Source: Rhodopila sp.
GTDB lineage: Bacteria; Pseudomonadota; Alphaproteobacteria; Acetobacterales; Acetobacteraceae
Length of the DNA stretch: 35,268 nt
Assembly: GCA_031291715.1 (NCBI GenBank)
Contig: JARLIN010000315.1
Span: 1-35,268 of the forward strand
Reading direction: 5' to 3'
A program made the position numbers and the translations under genes. Of this stretch, positions 1 to 10,253 are shown piece after piece (positions within the stretch are counted from its first letter, which is position 1; every line of letters begins with the position of its first letter). A model generated the notes under the pieces. That model saw only the letters and a program-made list of their open reading frames with translations, had not been told where the DNA came from and searched no databases.

Positions 1-137
1 AACGCGGTGGGGGGGGGGCGGGGGGGGGGGGGGCCCCCTTGGGGGGGGGGGGGGGCGGGGGGCCCCCCCCCCGCCCGGGGGGCCCCCGCCCCGGGGCCCG
101 GGGGGGGGGGGGGGGCCCGCCCCCCCCCCCCCCCGGC
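1..137. other. G/C homopolymer low-complexity stretch, probable contig-edge artefact
   Basis: Almost every base is G or C in long runs (runs of ten or more G, then runs of C). No codon structure is believable here; the ORF that begins in it encodes only Gly/Pro/Ala. This looks like sequencing or assembly junk at a contig end rather than genomic sequence. Confidence 0.85.
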
Positions 138-338
138 CCATGACGATAGAGCGAAGCCCATGCTTCGTCCGCAGAGAGAAGCCACGCTTCATCCGCACCC
201 TTATCCTGATGCGTATGGGGCCAAGCCCGGCCATCACACAGAAGCAAAGCGTCGTGCCCGCTCCCCTAAGTCAACGGCTACGGGGCTTGAACCCGGGGAT
301 GGCGTGGACAGGGAACTCCGCCCGCATCCACGCCGGCA
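138..338. other. Non-coding stretch at the left edge, no gene recognised
   Basis: Together with the hairpin that follows, about 300 bases lie between the homopolymer run and the end of the acyl-CoA dehydrogenase gene. ORFs across it are shadows. It contains an imperfect direct repeat with a 25-base period (GAAGCC..GCTTC.TCCGCA, near 153-173 and 178-197), each copy itself a small inverted repeat. It also holds an 8-bp inverted repeat, GGCGTGGA at 301-308 and TCCACGCC at 327-334. No tRNA could be folded. Confidence 0.5.
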
Positions 339-385
339 CCGCAAGGCGTCATGGCGGCCCCGCGGCCGCCATGACGCCTTGCGGT
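338..385 (-). terminator. 22-bp perfect hairpin downstream of the beta-oxidation operon
   Basis: ACCGCAAGGCGTCATGGCGGCC at 338-359 is the exact reverse complement of 364-385, with a four-base loop CCGC. It sits 57 bases past the stop codon of the minus-strand acyl-CoA dehydrogenase gene, so transcription termination or mRNA 3' protection is the natural reading. No T-run follows on the minus strand, so it is not a textbook intrinsic terminator. A dispersed palindromic repeat or a fold-back artefact near the contig edge are alternatives. Confidence 0.5.
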
Positions 386-442
386 TGGTGCGCCACCTTT
401 GGCGACCCGATTATTTCGCCTCGAACCCTGAAGGCGACGACG

Positions 443-1588
443 TCAACCCGGCAGCTCCAGCACGTTCTTGGCCAGGATGTTGCGCTGGATTTCGTTGGAC
501 CCAGCATAGATGGTGGACGGACGCGATTGCAGGAACAACCCAGCCGGATTGAGGTCGCGGTTGCCTTCCATCGGTCCGAGCCCGCCGCCGTATTCGCCGG
601 CGATGTCCAGCATCGTCTCGGTAATCCGCTGAAAGAGCTCGGTCTGATTGACTTTCAGCATCGACACATCCTGTCCGAGGCTCTCACCGCGGCGGACCTT
701 CTCCACGAAGGTTTCATAGAGGTCCTTGTGGTCCTCAAGATCGAGCCGCAGGCGCGTGTAGCGGTCCTGGAACTGGTCGTCGTCCCAAACGCCCACCCGC
801 TCCGCCAGCAGCTTCAGCCGCTTAAGCGCATAAGCCGACTGGCGTGGGGAGCCGGAGCCGATCCGCTCGAACCCCAGCAGGGCCTTGGCCATGGTCCAAC
901 CCTTGTTGATCTGGCCGACCAGGTTGTCCTTGGGGACGCGAACGTTGTCGAAGAAGGTTTCGCAGAACTCGTCCGCCATATCGATGTTGGTGATCGGCCG
1001 GACGGTGATGCCGGGTGTGTCCATCGGCACCAGCAGGAAGCTGATGCCGTCCTGCTTCTTCGCCTGCTTGTCGGTGCGGACCAGGAGAAAAATCCAGTTC
1101 GCGTCCATGGCCAGAGATGTCCAGATCTTCTGGCCGTTGACCACCCAATGGTCACCGTCAAGAACCGCCTCGGTGCGCAACGACGCCAGATCCGATCCGG
1201 CGTTCGGCTCGCTGTAGCCCTGGCACCAGATGTGCTCGCCCGAGAGGATTTTCGGCAGGAAGTACTGCTGCTGCTCCGGACGGCCGAACTTGATCAGCAG
1301 CGGGCCGATCATCATCATGCCCATGTCGTTCAGGCGGGCGCAGCCGTAACGCTCCTTCTCCTCCAGGAAGATAAGCTGCTTGCTGGCGGAGATGCCCATA
1401 CCGCCGAACTCTTTCGGCCAGTTCGGGCAGAGCCAACCTTTATCGGCCAGCTTCATGTACCAAGGCTTGTTGTCCTTGAAGTGCAGGCGCTGCGGCGGAT
1501 TGCGGATCTCGGCGGGGTAGTTCGCCTCGATCCACGCACGCACGTGCATGCGGAACTGGTCGTCGGTAAGAGAGTCGAGATCGTTCAT
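443..1588 (-). CDS. Acyl-CoA dehydrogenase family protein
   Basis: FAD enzyme expected to oxidise an acyl-CoA to the 2,3-enoyl-CoA. The 381-residue length fits a single-chain acyl-CoA dehydrogenase. The N-terminal helical domain contains the PNWPKEFGGMG motif, the middle beta domain contains WCQGYSEPNAGSDLASL and GQKIWTS, and the C-terminal end has YAGSNEIQRNI. In medium-chain enzymes the last motif is YEG with the catalytic Glu; here that position is Ala362, so the base must be elsewhere, as in isovaleryl- or long-chain-type enzymes. The ORF track starts at a TTG at 1606 that overlaps the upstream stop; I prefer the ATG at 1588, 10 bases after that stop. It is last in a minus-strand unit with the bifunctional beta-oxidation enzyme. 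Substrate unknown. Confidence 0.92.
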   Translation of the reverse strand: MNDLDSLTDDQFRMHVRAWIEANYPAEIRNPPQRLHFKDNKPWYMKLADKGWLCPNWPKEFGGMGISASKQLIFLEEKERYGCARLNDMGMMMIGPLLIKFGRPEQQQYFLPKILSGEHIWCQGYSEPNAGSDLASLRTEAVLDGDHWVVNGQKIWTSLAMDANWIFLLVRTDKQAKKQDGISFLLVPMDTPGITVRPITNIDMADEFCETFFDNVRVPKDNLVGQINKGWTMAKALLGFERIGSGSPRQSAYALKRLKLLAERVGVWDDDQFQDRYTRLRLDLEDHKDLYETFVEKVRRGESLGQDVSMLKVNQTELFQRITETMLDIAGEYGGGLGPMEGNRDLNPAGLFLQSRPSTIYAGSNEIQRNILAKNVLELPG

Positions 1589-1598
1589 GGAAACACCG

Positions 1599-3713
<2,115 letters not shown>

Positions 3714-3760
3714 GGTTCCGTTTCTGTTGGCGCGAGGTTAGGCGAAGCCGGGGCGTTCGG

Positions 3761-4795
3761 CTACAGCACGGCCTCCGCCACCACGCGCAGAACATCGACG
3801 CTGCTGCCCTTCAGCACCATCGTGCCGACATGCCCGGCCTTGGCGACGTCTTTCCACGCCGCCAGCCGGTCCTTGATCCGTTCCGCGGGGCCGCATAGCG
3901 AAATCGCATCGATCAGCGCGTCCGGCACCGCCGCGGCAGCCTCGTTCTTCTTGCCGTCCAGATATAGATCCTGGATGGCTTTCGCCTCGCCCTCGAACCC
4001 CATCTTCGTGACCATATCATTGTAGAAATTTTTCGACCGGGCGCCCATCCCGCCGATATACAACGCCAGTTCCGGGCGGATGGCATCACGGCACGCGGCG
4101 ACATCCGGGCCCATCTTGGCCCGCACGAACGGCGCGGTATCGAAACCCTCCATCGTCTTGCCGACCTTCCGGCGCCCTTCCAGGGTCGGCCCCGTCACGA
4201 CGTCCGGCGCATCCGGCGAGAAGAAGATCGGCAGGTTGCCATCGGCGACCTCACCGGCCGTACGCAAGCCGGCGGGCGTGATCGAGGCCGTGTAGAACGG
4301 CACATTCGGATCGCCATGTGCGATACTGCGCAACGGCCGCCCGAGCCCGGTCGCGTCAGGGCCGTCATAGGGGATGGAATACTGGTCGCCGTGGAACTCC
4401 AGCGGCTTCTCGCGCGCCAGAACCTGCTTGATGATGGCGATGTATTCCTTTGTCCGTTGCATCGGCTTGCCGAAGCGCACGCCGTGCCACCCCTCCACGA
4501 CCTGAGGGCCGGATGGCCCGATCCCGCAGATGAAACGATTGCCCGACAATGCCTGCAGCGAAAGCACGGTCATCGCCGCGCAGGCTGGCGTGCGGGCGGG
4601 CATTTGCATGATGCCCGTCCCGGCCTTGATCCTGGTTGTCCGCGCCAGGATCCAAGCGGCGGGCGATACCGCATCGGTGCTGTAGGATTCCCCAGTCCAG
4701 ACCTGGGAGAATCCCAGCCGCTCCGCTTCCAGGATCATATCCATATCGAGTTTCGGGTGCGGCCCCGACATACCCACCGTGATACCAAGCTGCAT
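3761..4795 (-). CDS. LLM class flavin/F420-dependent oxidoreductase
   Basis: A 344-residue bacterial-luciferase-like TIM-barrel protein. The N terminus MQLGITVGMSGPHPKLDMDMILEAERLGF and the motif FICGIGPSGPQVVEGWHG (the GxG.SGPQV segment of the family) support the call. These enzymes use FMN or coenzyme F420. F420 use is favoured here because the F420 synthesis genes are within a few kilobases, but this is inference. The start ATG lies 2 bases after the stop of the upstream LLM gene, so the two are probably co-transcribed, with the beta-oxidation genes following. It is only distantly similar to the two neighbouring LLM proteins. Substrate unknown. Confidence 0.87.
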   Translation of the reverse strand: MQLGITVGMSGPHPKLDMDMILEAERLGFSQVWTGESYSTDAVSPAAWILARTTRIKAGTGIMQMPARTPACAAMTVLSLQALSGNRFICGIGPSGPQVVEGWHGVRFGKPMQRTKEYIAIIKQVLAREKPLEFHGDQYSIPYDGPDATGLGRPLRSIAHGDPNVPFYTASITPAGLRTAGEVADGNLPIFFSPDAPDVVTGPTLEGRRKVGKTMEGFDTAPFVRAKMGPDVAACRDAIRPELALYIGGMGARSKNFYNDMVTKMGFEGEAKAIQDLYLDGKKNEAAAAVPDALIDAISLCGPAERIKDRLAAWKDVAKAGHVGTMVLKGSSVDVLRVVAEAVL

Positions 4796-4797
4796 GA

Positions 4798-5751
4798 TTA
4801 ACGAACCTTCGCCATAACGTCGTCGCGGAATCGGCGCAGATTGCCGATTGTTGAATCCAAATCGGCGCCGAACAGACCGAAGTCGAACGCGGTCACGCCG
4901 ACATCCTGAAGCGCCTTTATATCGCCAGCGTAATCCGCCGCGCCGCCAGTGAACAGTTTCCGCTCGCCATCGACCGTGCCTTTCGGCTGGGCCTCGGGAT
5001 TCGAGGACACACGATACGCCAGCGCCACCGCCGCCGGATTCCGGCCAGCCTTTTCCGTCAGCGCCCGCAGCTTGGCGGCACCGGCCTTGAACCGGGTCAG
5101 CGTGTCCATCGGGAACTGAGGATTGGTGCCGATCGGGTACCAGGCGTCGCCATACCGCGCTGTCCGCCGCATCGCCGGGCCGCTCTCGCCGCCCACCCAG
5201 ATCGGGATCGACCCCTGCGGCGGTTTCGGCGGAAACAGCACGTCCTTGAACTGGACGTATTTGCCGTTGAACTTCGGCTCATCCGCCGTCCAAAGTTCCT
5301 TGCAGACCGCCATGAATTCGTCGGTCACGGCGCCGCGTTCGGCGAATGGCGGGGCGCCGATGGCGATGAATTCTTCCTCGCACCAGCCGGCGCCGATCCC
5401 CAGCGTCAGCCTGCCCTTCGACAGGTAGTCGATCGTGGCCAGGATTTTCGCCGTCAGCACCGCCGGCCGGTGCGGCACGACCATCACCGAGGTGACAATC
5501 CGCAGCTTTTTCGTGGCCGCCGCGATGAACGTGGCCGCGGTCAACTGCTCCAATCTTGGAGCCGCCGCACCCGACGGAAATTCGCCGGAGTCGGAATACG
5601 GATACCGCGACGCGATGCTGGTCGGGATCATCACGTGATCGCTCACCGTGACGTAATCGTAGCCGAGCGTTTCCGCTTCCGTGGCGATACGCAGCAGGCT
5701 GTCGGGTTCGATCAACGGGCCGCTCGTCGGGGCGCTGCAACCGATCTGCAT
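4798..5751 (-). CDS. LLM class F420-dependent oxidoreductase (TIGR03619-like)
   Basis: A 317-residue luciferase-like protein. Motifs seen: YVTVSDHVMIPT near the N terminus, VVPHRPAVLTAKILATIDYLSKGRLTLGIGAGW in the middle, and IPIWVGGESGPAMRRTARYGDAW. These match the family of probable F420-dependent oxidoreductases common in mycobacteria. The ORF track starts at 5793, but the ATG at 5751 is preceded by a good ribosome site (AGGAGG seven bases upstream) and gives the expected N terminus MQIGCSAPTSG. It is the first gene of the minus-strand unit. It is divergent from, and clearly paralogous to, the plus-strand LLM gene at 5832, with only 80 bases between them. Substrate unknown; F420 rather than FMN is inferred from context. 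Confidence 0.88.
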   Translation of the reverse strand: MQIGCSAPTSGPLIEPDSLLRIATEAETLGYDYVTVSDHVMIPTSIASRYPYSDSGEFPSGAAAPRLEQLTAATFIAAATKKLRIVTSVMVVPHRPAVLTAKILATIDYLSKGRLTLGIGAGWCEEEFIAIGAPPFAERGAVTDEFMAVCKELWTADEPKFNGKYVQFKDVLFPPKPPQGSIPIWVGGESGPAMRRTARYGDAWYPIGTNPQFPMDTLTRFKAGAAKLRALTEKAGRNPAAVALAYRVSSNPEAQPKGTVDGERKLFTGGAADYAGDIKALQDVGVTAFDFGLFGADLDSTIGNLRRFRDDVMAKVR

Positions 5752-5831
5752 TCGTTCCTCCTGCTTGGATTGTGTTATCCAGCCCGATAGCACACGATGC
5801 GGCGCAAAGAGGCAACGGGGGCGGTTCCAAG
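5752..5831. promoter_or_regulatory. Shared divergent promoter region between two LLM genes
   Basis: These 80 bases separate the start codons of two divergently transcribed paralogues. They must hold the upstream signals for both the LLM/beta-oxidation unit and the LLM-fbiC unit. The minus-strand ribosome site AGGAGG is clear. I could not assign -35/-10 boxes with confidence. Confidence 0.5.
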
Positions 5832-6788
5832 ATGGACTTCGGTATCCACATCGGCACGCGCGGCTGTCTGACCACGCGTGAGAACATTATGGCAATGGCG
5901 TCCAGCGCAGAGGCGAGCGGTTACGCCATTATCGGCGTGGCCGATCACCTGATCGTCCCGGTCCACACGGATGTGCGCTATCCCTATACCGCCGACGGGA
6001 TCTGGCCCGGCGCCCCGACCGGGGAGTGCTTCGACGCCATCGCCACCCTGACGTTCCTCGCCGGATTCACCCAACGGATCAAACTGCTGACATCCGTGCT
6101 GGTGGTCCCTCACCGGCCGGCGGTGCTGACGGCGAAGCTGTTCACCACCGCCGATGTGTTGTCCGGTGGCCGGGTTATCGCCGGCGTCGGTTCGGGCTGG
6201 ATGAAGGAAGAGTTCGCGGCGCTGGAGACCCCGCCGTTCGAGGATCGCGGCGCCGTGACCGACGAATATATCCGCGCCTGGAAGTCGCTGTGGACAGAGG
6301 ACCGGCCTTCGATCGACGGCAAATTCGTGAAGTTCGACAACGTGGTGTTCAAGCCGAAGCCGGTATCGAAGCCGCATCCGCCGATCTGGGTCGGTGGCGA
6401 GAGCGCCCCTGCCCTGCGCCGGGCGGCACAGATGGGCGATGGTTGGTATCCGGTGTCGAACAATGCTCACATTCTGATGAACACGCCCGCCACGCTGAAG
6501 GCCGGCATCGACCGCCTGTACCGGGCGGCCGAAAAGGCCGGACGCGATCCAACGTCGATCGACATCGCCTATGTCTGGTTCATGCCGCCGCACTGGACCG
6601 CCAAAACCAATGCCGAAGGCCAGCGGCAGATGTTCACCGGAAGCGCGGACGATATGCTGGCGGACGCAGCCGCTTTCCGCGACGTCGGCGTCAAGCACTT
6701 GATCGTCTATCCGCAACAGCCGACAATCGAGGCAACACTGGACGTCCAGCAGCGCTTTGCCGAGGACGTAGTACGGAAGTCATCATGA
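5832..6788 (+). CDS. LLM class F420-dependent oxidoreductase (TIGR03619-like), co-transcribed with fbiC
   Basis: A 318-residue luciferase-like TIM-barrel protein, paralogous to the product of 4798-5751. Shared segments include ADHLIVPV, LVVPHRPAVLTAKLF, ERGAVTDE/DRGAVTDE and PPIWVGGESAPALRRAAQMGDGWYP. The ORF track extends to 5772, but the ATG at 5832 gives the normal family start MDFGIHIGTRG. Its stop overlaps the fbiC start by four bases (ATGA), indicating translational coupling to an F420 biosynthesis gene. This is the strongest local argument that the cofactor is F420. The substrate cannot be read from sequence. Confidence 0.9.
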   Translation: MDFGIHIGTRGCLTTRENIMAMASSAEASGYAIIGVADHLIVPVHTDVRYPYTADGIWPGAPTGECFDAIATLTFLAGFTQRIKLLTSVLVVPHRPAVLTAKLFTTADVLSGGRVIAGVGSGWMKEEFAALETPPFEDRGAVTDEYIRAWKSLWTEDRPSIDGKFVKFDNVVFKPKPVSKPHPPIWVGGESAPALRRAAQMGDGWYPVSNNAHILMNTPATLKAGIDRLYRAAEKAGRDPTSIDIAYVWFMPPHWTAKTNAEGQRQMFTGSADDMLADAAAFRDVGVKHLIVYPQQPTIEATLDVQQRFAEDVVRKSS

Positions 6789-9136
6789 TCGATCTGACCT
6801 GGCTGGAATCCGCGCCTCTGCCCGAGTTGATGGCACAGGCGGCGCAGAAGCGCGACGAGGCATTCGGGCGAAATATCTCGTACTCCCGAAAAGTCTTCAT
6901 CCCGCTGACGAAGCTGTGCCGTGACGTCTGTCACTACTGCACCTTCGCGGAACGTCCCCGTGCCGGACATGCGGCCTATCTGTCGGCGGACGAGGTCCTG
7001 GCCATCGCCCGTGCCGGTGAAGCCGCCGGCTGCACCGAGGCATTGTTCACCCTCGGCGACAAACCCGAACTGCGTTACCGCGCGGCGCGGGAAGCGCTGG
7101 CGGAACTGGGCCACGAGACGACGATCAGCTACCTGCGCGAGATGTGCGCGCTGGTGCTGAAGGAAACCAGCCTGCTGCCGCACGTGAACCCCGGCGTCAT
7201 GACGCGGGAGGAAATCGCCAGCCTGCGGGAGGTATCCGCCAGCCAGGGCATCATGCTGGAATCCACCAGCGAACGCCTGTGCGAACAAGGCGGCGTCCAC
7301 TACGGCTCCCCCGACAAACTGCCGGCGGTGCGGCTGGAAACGATCCGGCTCGCCGGCGAGCTGGCGGTGCCGTTCACCACCGGCATCCTGATCGGGATCG
7401 GCGAAACCCGAGCGGAACGTCTCGATGCGTTGATCGCGATCCGCGACCTGCATGAAACCCACGGGCACATCCAGGAAGTCATCGTTCAGAACTTCCGCGC
7501 CAAGCCTGATACCAAGCTGGCGAACGCCGACGAACCCGACTTGCTCGACCTTCTCTGGACCATTGCCGCCGCCCGGCTGATCCTGCCGGCCGACGTGCAT
7601 GTCCAGGCGCCGCCCAACCTGTCACCGGGCGTCTATCAGAAGCTCATCGGCGCCGGCATCGACGACTGGGGCGGGGTGTCCCCGGTCACGCCGGATCACG
7701 TCAACCCGGAAGCGCCGTGGCCGGAACTGGAAGCGCTGGGACTGCGCACGGCGGAGATGGACAAGATCCTGGTGCCGCGCCTGCCGGTCTATCCGGCCTG
7801 GGCGGCGGAGCCTGGGCGATGGCTGCATCCCAAGGTGGCGACGCGGGTGATGCAGTCAGCCGACGCCGAAGGCTGGGCACGGGACGATGACTGGGCGCCC
7901 GGCCTGACCTTCGCCCCGAAAGCGCGCGGCATTCTACTGAACAAGGTCGATCCCGCGCTGGAACGGATCATCGACCGGGCAACCGCCGGCAAGCGGCTGG
8001 ACGAACCCGAGATCGTCCGCCTGTTCGGGGCTCGCGACGCAGATTATGAGCGAGTCATCACGGTGGCCGACGAACTCCGCAAGGCGGTGAGCGGCAACAC
8101 GGTTCGTTACGTCGTCAACCGGAACATCAACTACACCAACATCTGCTATTATCGCTGCAAGTTCTGTGCGTTCTCCAAGGGCAAGACGCACGACGCATTG
8201 CGCGGCACGCCGTACGACCTGGAGATGGGCGAGATCGTCCGCCGATCGCAGGAGGCCTGGGATCGCGGCGCCACGGAAGTCTGCCTGCAAGGCGGCATCC
8301 ACCCGGACTATACCGGCGACACCTATGTGAACATCTGCAAGGCGATCAAGGCCGCGGTCCCGGGGATGCACATTCATGCGTTCTCGCCGCTGGAGGTCCA
8401 TCAGGGGGCGGCGACGCTGGGACTGTCGTTGACGGAATTCCTGGCACGCCTGAAGGACGCCGGATTGAGCACCCTGCCCGGCACCGCGGCCGAGATCCTG
8501 GACGACGAAATCCGCGCCATTATCTGCCCGGACAAGATCAACACGCAGGAGTGGGTTGATGTCGCTCGCGCCGCGCACGGACTGGGGCTGCGGACGACGT
8601 CCACCATCATGTATGGACATGTCGAAACGCCGCTGAACTGGGCTCGGCATTTGCTCGTGCTGCGCGACCTGCAGGCGGAAACCGGCGGGTTCACGGAATT
8701 CGTTCCCCTGCCCTTCGTGCATATGGAAGCGCCGATGTATCTGCGCGGCCTGGCCCGCAAGGGTCCGACGTTGCGGGAGGCGATCCTGATGCACGCCGTC
8801 TCGCGCCTGGTGCTGCATCCGCTGATCACCAACATCCAGACGTCGTGGGTGAAGATGGGGCCGGAGGGCGCGGCCATGTGCCTGAACGCGGGTGCCAACG
8901 ACATGGGCGGCACGCTGATGAACGAAAGCATCTCCCGTGCCGCCGGCACCCAGCACGGTCAGGAATTCCCCCCCGAGGCGATGGAACAGTTGATCGGTTC
9001 CCTGGTCCGCACGCCGACGCAACGCGATACGCTGTATCGTCCGGTTGGCAATGAGCGGCGGGTGGTGTCGTTCAATGCGGCGGAGCTTGCGCCGATTGTG
9101 CAGACGCCACCTCGGAAGGTGATGGCGGCGGAGTAG
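6785..9136 (+). CDS. fbiC: FO synthase, fused CofG-CofH (FbiC)
   Basis: Makes the deazaflavin core of F420 (7,8-didemethyl-8-hydroxy-5-deazariboflavin, FO) from tyrosine and 5-amino-6-ribitylamino-uracil. The 783 residues hold two radical-SAM domains. The first [4Fe-4S] motif is CRDVCHYC (C45, C49, C52; CofG half) and the second CYYRCKFC (C454, C458, C461; CofH half, followed by AFSKGK). Fused enzymes are typical of actinobacteria; separate CofG and CofH are typical of archaea. The ORF track starts far upstream at 6026 in the shadow of the LLM gene; the real start is the ATG at 6785 in the ATGA overlap. It is slightly shorter than mycobacterial FbiC. The rest of the pathway lies on the opposite strand downstream. 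Confidence 0.96.
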   Translation: MIDLTWLESAPLPELMAQAAQKRDEAFGRNISYSRKVFIPLTKLCRDVCHYCTFAERPRAGHAAYLSADEVLAIARAGEAAGCTEALFTLGDKPELRYRAAREALAELGHETTISYLREMCALVLKETSLLPHVNPGVMTREEIASLREVSASQGIMLESTSERLCEQGGVHYGSPDKLPAVRLETIRLAGELAVPFTTGILIGIGETRAERLDALIAIRDLHETHGHIQEVIVQNFRAKPDTKLANADEPDLLDLLWTIAAARLILPADVHVQAPPNLSPGVYQKLIGAGIDDWGGVSPVTPDHVNPEAPWPELEALGLRTAEMDKILVPRLPVYPAWAAEPGRWLHPKVATRVMQSADAEGWARDDDWAPGLTFAPKARGILLNKVDPALERIIDRATAGKRLDEPEIVRLFGARDADYERVITVADELRKAVSGNTVRYVVNRNINYTNICYYRCKFCAFSKGKTHDALRGTPYDLEMGEIVRRSQEAWDRGATEVCLQGGIHPDYTGDTYVNICKAIKAAVPGMHIHAFSPLEVHQGAATLGLSLTEFLARLKDAGLSTLPGTAAEILDDEIRAIICPDKINTQEWVDVARAAHGLGLRTTSTIMYGHVETPLNWARHLLVLRDLQAETGGFTEFVPLPFVHMEAPMYLRGLARKGPTLREAILMHAVSRLVLHPLITNIQTSWVKMGPEGAAMCLNAGANDMGGTLMNESISRAAGTQHGQEFPPEAMEQLIGSLVRTPTQRDTLYRPVGNERRVVSFNAAELAPIVQTPPRKVMAAE

Positions 9137-9466
9137 CGGCGGCAGCGATCGACCAGAGTGGAAACCCGTCGGGCGAGCCAGCCGCCGCTGCCGCGCTCGC
9201 CACATGCGGCAACCACAGCGGCGACGGCATGGAGGCCTGTCTTATTTCCGTGCCTCACACATGGGGTGCATTCCATGGCCTGTGACGGCGCAAGGTCGAT
9301 CCGCGTTCATCTGCGTTCATCTGCGGTTCCATAACTTCTCCGGCGACCACATTCCGTCAAATCACGGGTCACGATTCGGCGGTTCAGCAAGCAGCGTTCG
9401 GGCCATCTCCGGAATTTCGTTCTTGATTTACCCCACAACCTGAGGTAGAGAACCGTCACCGAAATC
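9137..9466. other. 330-base intergenic region with hairpin and short tandem repeat
   Basis: No credible gene. Just after the fbiC stop, GCGGCAGCG (9139-9147) and CGCTGCCGC (9186-9194) can pair and may act as a transcript end. At 9303-9322 there are two exact copies of GCGTTCATCT followed by GCGG. This sequence style recurs in intergenic regions of many bacteria and may be part of a dispersed repeat. The promoter of the following gene should be near 9400-9460. Confidence 0.5.
9303..9326. repeat. Two tandem copies of a 10-base unit
   Basis: GCGTTCATCT is repeated twice head to tail and followed by a partial third unit, GCGG. It lies in non-coding sequence between fbiC and the hypothetical gene. 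Confidence 0.7.
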
Positions 9467-10126
9467 ATGCCAGCCGAGGCACAAGCCATGCCCCATCCCG
9501 CCACCATCACCGCCGCAGTCTTCGAGAAAATCCTCGCCTTCCTCGCGCCGCTGTTTGTGGGTGCTGGGACAGGCGACATCGGCGCGGCGCGGGAGGCAGC
9601 GAGCGCGACACTCAGCAGCTACGGAGCGCGGACAGATCGGGAGTTGCGCCTCGCCGCCCTCAGCATCGCTTTTGCCTTCGGTGCCCTGGATGCACTGAGC
9701 CGAGCGGCCGATCCGGAACTGGCGTTGAACCAGGTGATGCGGCTGCGCGGCAACGCCAATGCGCTGAACCGTGCGGCGCAGCAGAATGAGACCAGGTTGG
9801 AGAAGCTGCGGAAGCAACCGCCGGTTGCGATCGAAGAGGAAGCCGCGGAGGCGACACCGGAGGCGCCAACCGAAGCCCTTCCCGCCAGCAGCGCGACCGC
9901 CGACCTGCTCGCCTTCGCCCGCTCCAAGCTGAAATCCATGATGGGCGCCGCGACCCCGGCGCCCCCTGCTCCAGCGCCTGTTGTTCCGTTATCGCGCCAG
10001 CAACGGCGGGCCGCGGAACGCAAGGCGGAAAAGGTTCGGCAGCGGCAACAGGAGGAAGCAAGACGGGCGCAACGGGCGGCGGAGCGGATGGCCACGGTTC
10101 GCGAGACGGCGCGGGCGAGCGCCTGA
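9467..10126 (+). CDS. Hypothetical protein with basic C-terminal helix
   Basis: 219 residues, no domain recognised. The N-terminal half (about 10-100) looks like a compact alpha-helical unit. It is followed by an Ala/Pro/Glu-rich linker (about 105-170) and a C-terminal Arg/Gln/Glu/Ala stretch (RQQRRAAERKAEKVRQRQQEE) likely to form a long charged helix. There is no signal peptide or membrane segment. The start is uncertain: ATGs at 9467 and 9488 are in frame and neither has a strong ribosome site. It separates fbiC from the convergent cof operon and probably has nothing to do with F420. Third-position GC bias and an uninterrupted frame support it being real. Confidence 0.7.
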   Translation: MPAEAQAMPHPATITAAVFEKILAFLAPLFVGAGTGDIGAAREAASATLSSYGARTDRELRLAALSIAFAFGALDALSRAADPELALNQVMRLRGNANALNRAAQQNETRLEKLRKQPPVAIEEEAAEATPEAPTEALPASSATADLLAFARSKLKSMMGAATPAPPAPAPVVPLSRQQRRAAERKAEKVRQRQQEEARRAQRAAERMATVRETARASA

Positions 10127-10219
10127 TCGACAATAAGACCTACTCAACGCTCCCGTCCGCCGGCGCTGGACGAGTCGTTACGCTGGCTAACCGGAACGTT
10201 TCGGCCTGACAGCATCGCG

Positions 10220-10244
10220 GGGCGGGCCTCGACTCTCGCCGCCC
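10220..10244 (-). terminator. Possible hairpin between convergent genes
   Basis: GGGCGG and CCGCCC can pair with a 13-base loop, just past the cofC stop and in the gap to the convergent hypothetical gene. There is no T-run. This is weak support for a terminator. Confidence 0.25.
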
Positions 10245-10253
10245 TGTGGGCCG

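Noticed and set aside
270-340. tRNA-like T-arm (GGGTTCAAGCCCC on the minus strand)
   Set aside because: Only four T-stem pairs form and no matching acceptor stem, D-arm or anticodon arm could be found at the required spacing.
7-552. 181-residue plus-strand ORF from the left edge
   Set aside because: Begins in homopolymer junk and runs into the antisense of the acyl-CoA dehydrogenase; low-complexity Gly/Pro start.
7934-9205. 423-residue minus-strand ORF opposite fbiC
   Set aside because: Arg/Gln/His-rich antisense shadow of the CofH half of fbiC.
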